From assembly GCA_943787265.1 (NCBI GenBank), contig CALSLT010000050.1, positions 1 to 64,000 of the forward strand: DNA of 64,000 nucleotides. Direction: 5' to 3'. Under the pieces are notes generated by a model. It saw nothing but the letters and a program-made list of their open reading frames with translations, had not been told where the DNA came from and made no database searches. The translations under genes and the position numbers were made by a program. Source of the DNA: an uncultured Planctomycetaceae bacterium. GTDB taxonomy: Bacteria > Planctomycetota > Planctomycetia > Planctomycetales > Planctomycetaceae. Positions 62,258 to 64,000 of this stretch are shown in pieces; position 1 is the first letter of the stretch; each line of letters opens with the position of its first letter.

Positions 62258-63045
62258 TCACGATTGGCAGGCCGGGCAGGCGTACATCCAGCGGTTACCG
62301 AGCTCCCATCTGTCGATCGCAGAGACGCACTCCGGGCATGTTACCTTTCTGTAGACCAGGAGTCGTTCGCCCTTTCGCATCCGCCCGCGAGTGCGACCGA
62401 TGGTCTCGGGATCGGCTGTGATGATCCGGTTGTACCGAACGCCGATTGCCAGAAACTCACAGAGTCGCTGCCACAGCGCGTCGAATTCTTCGCGAGACAG
62501 TTCACGACCGGGACGCTCCGGATGAATGCCCTGGTCGAATAGCGCGTCGGCCCGGAACACGTTGCCGACTCCGGCAATGATCGACTGATTCAGCAAGAGT
62601 TTGCCGATGGGAGCCCGGCTGCGGCTGATTCTATTCCAGACGACTTCCGGGTCCGCGTCGTCTCGCAGCGGGTCTTCGCCGAGACGATCGAGAAGCTTCT
62701 GCTTGTCACTTTCGGCGATCAGTTCGCACCGAGTCGGTCCGATCAGGTCAAAGGCTTTCCTGTCACCAACGACACGCATGCGGACGGCTCCGTGAGGGGC
62801 GGGCGGAGGCGACTTGTGTTTGCGGAACTTACCGTACAGTCCCAGGTGGCGTGCACGATGTGACCCGATTTCCAGTGGTAGAACAGGTGCTTGCCCCACG
62901 CGTCGGTATCGAGAAGCCGGTCTCTGTTTAGCTTGCGAGCTTCTACTTCGAATCGTCCCTGCGGTGACGACACCTGCAGATTCTGTCCCACGAAGTCACG
63001 CCGGTGGTCTCGAGCGAGGCGATGTATCGTGTGTCCTTCCGGCAT
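62258..63045 (-). pseudogene. Fpg/Nei-family DNA glycosylase, frameshifted
   Basis: MPEGHTIHRLARDHRRDFVGQ supplies the catalytic Pro2-Glu3 and the Nei-type N-terminus. Lys in DAWGKHLFYHW is the further catalytic Lys. Near 62847-62852 the frame must move by -1 (one base missing) to give HLGLYGKFRKHKSPPPAPHG, then DPEVVWNRI, PIGKLLLNQSIIAGVGNVFRADALF, and a zinc finger CPEC...CPAC at the end. The enzyme removes oxidised bases. It lies tail-to-tail with the photolyase and 14 bp after the CarH-like regulator on the same strand. Whether the missing base is real or a read error cannot be told. Confidence 0.85.
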
Positions 63046-63059
63046 TCGTCGTCGCCCGG

Positions 63060-63977
63060 TCAGTTGGAGAGTGCGAGAGATCGAGACGGCTGATCTTCAC
63101 TCGGGCTCGCTTCAGTCGATTCGATCGCTTCCGCAAAGCCCCGGAATGAGTGGCAATGCTCGACGCCTGGAAATTCGCTGAGATCGGACCGCGTCACCGC
63201 TTGGCCACCCACAATGAAGCGGCAGCCAACGGTTTCGGCCGCGCATTTGAGTATTACGAGTTCCGTCTGGAATGTGGCAGCGTTCTCAACGTAACTGACG
63301 CTAAGCCAGAACAGTTCCGGACGCAGGGTTTCGATTGCGTCCCGCAGAGTATCGACGGGCAGATTCGAGCCGAGTGATGTGGCGTTCCAGCCAGCATCCA
63401 GCAGGACGAGTTCGGCCATGGTGACAGGGATCGTGTAAACGTCGTGCTCCAGAGTTGCCCCGATGGCATTTTGCCGTCCTGCGCGGCGAGAAGGCTGTAG
63501 TCGATTGCGCAGCTCGCGGAGCATTCCCATGCAGAGTTCGGACGCGCGGCGCTCCTCGTAAATCACGACGTCGCCGCAGGACCACCGTTCGCCAAGCTCG
63601 TGCAGAGCCGGCGCGACGACGGTATCGAAGATTGCCGGAAGGTCATGACCTGCGACAAGCAGGCTCACGACAATTTCACTGACGACGTCGTGCTGGCCGT
63701 CGATGAGTGCCCGCAGGATCTGATCCCGCGCGCGATCGAGAGTCCACTGCGTCCGTCCGACCGCTGCCGGGAGACCTAGCAGTTCGGGCTGAGCAAGCTC
63801 CTGTCCGCTGTCTCTCAGAAAAGCGATCACGTCACTGACCGCCATGCGCCGGTGTCCGCCCGCTGTCTTCTGCATTGGGATCAGGCCCCGGTCGCACCAT
63901 CGTTTCAGTGTCGATTCACTGACGCCCAGCGCTCTGGCAACCTGACGTGGCGATACATACGTCTTCATGCGAGTCAT
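63060..63977 (-). CDS. MerR-type regulator with CarH/LitR-like B12-binding fold, ligand residues altered
   Basis: 305 residues. Residues 6-54 are a MerR HTH (YVSPRQVARALGVSESTLKRW, TAGGHRRM). Residues 80-290 have the CarH/LitR layout: a four-helix cap, then a Rossmann cobalamin domain. CarH uses W-x9-EH in the cap and E-x-H-x-x-G for the lower axial His. Here the cap has W132 and E142 but R143 in place of His, and the lower motif aligns, without gaps to the following GW-type strand, as D179-V-Y181-T-I-P184, so Tyr replaces His and Pro replaces Gly. GSNLP and FIVGGQAV match later fold positions. It is a probable light or stress regulator of the neighbouring cluster. Confidence 0.85.
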   Translation of the reverse strand: MTRMKTYVSPRQVARALGVSESTLKRWCDRGLIPMQKTAGGHRRMAVSDVIAFLRDSGQELAQPELLGLPAAVGRTQWTLDRARDQILRALIDGQHDVVSEIVVSLLVAGHDLPAIFDTVVAPALHELGERWSCGDVVIYEERRASELCMGMLRELRNRLQPSRRAGRQNAIGATLEHDVYTIPVTMAELVLLDAGWNATSLGSNLPVDTLRDAIETLRPELFWLSVSYVENAATFQTELVILKCAAETVGCRFIVGGQAVTRSDLSEFPGVEHCHSFRGFAEAIESTEASPSEDQPSRSLALSN

Positions 63978-64000
63978 CTACCGGCAAGGAAAGTTAAAGT

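Overview
The window looks like chromosomal DNA of a planctomycete (Planctomycetota). The grounds are a giant secreted beta-helix/Ig/RTX protein whose N-terminus carries an ELLEDRMLLTS motif of the planctomycetal LEPR-xLL type, many secreted FG-GAP, fasciclin, LRR and Cys-rich proteins, S26-like and DUF1569/DinB/SRPBCC small families, di-haem cytochrome c peroxidase, class II photolyase, ECF sigma relics and dispersed hairpins of the GTAGGGTGCGTC type. This assignment comes from protein content alone, not from a database match.

Layout. 1-11 kb is ordinary chromosome: the 3' end of a UvrD/PcrA helicase, an S26 peptidase-like pseudoenzyme, a minus-strand run (DUF1569, SRPBCC, ArsR, TfoX-N), a frameshifted VOC gene whose stop codon was hit by an IS630-family element, DinB, an FG-GAP protein, ndk, a DUF6580-like membrane protein, an orphan ORF and a large secreted protein. 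12.0-32.5 kb is one giant gene (about 6,834 residues if a single extra G near 30219 is ignored): beta-helix, ten GxGY repeats, about 13 Ig-like units, three CSLREA/Pmp regions, three Calx-beta domains and an RTX tail. 32.7-36.7 kb carries an LRR protein with a Lys/Glu/Ala tail, a lone rplX, a histone-deacetylase-family enzyme and a polytopic membrane protein with a G14 tract. 36.7-40.9 kb is a pile-up of insertion sequences (IS256, IS3, truncated IS21, decayed IS3). 40.9-47.9 kb has a VWA protein, a DCC1 thiol oxidoreductase, a putative metalloprotease, a secreted methyltransferase, a di-haem peroxidase and two Cys-rich metal-binding-like secreted proteins.

From 48.2 kb the character changes. 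A 3' half of tRNA-Arg(TCT) with its terminator abuts a short ORF resembling an integrase C-terminus. It is followed by a receiver/HTH regulator, ssb, ECF sigma relics, an IS30 relic and several genes with single-base frameshifts. This fits the edge of an integrated genomic island, running rightwards.

The right end (54.5-64 kb) looks like a photoprotection and pterin cluster: fasciclin proteins, two FAD-dependent enzymes, GTP cyclohydrolase I, a PTPS/QueD-family enzyme, class II CPD photolyase, an Fpg/Nei glycosylase (frameshifted) and a MerR/CarH-type regulator. In related bacteria CarH/LitR is a B12 photoreceptor controlling photolyase and similar genes. Here the regulator lacks the usual cobalamin-ligand histidines, so it may sense something else. 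That regulator and its cluster are the most interesting part of the window.
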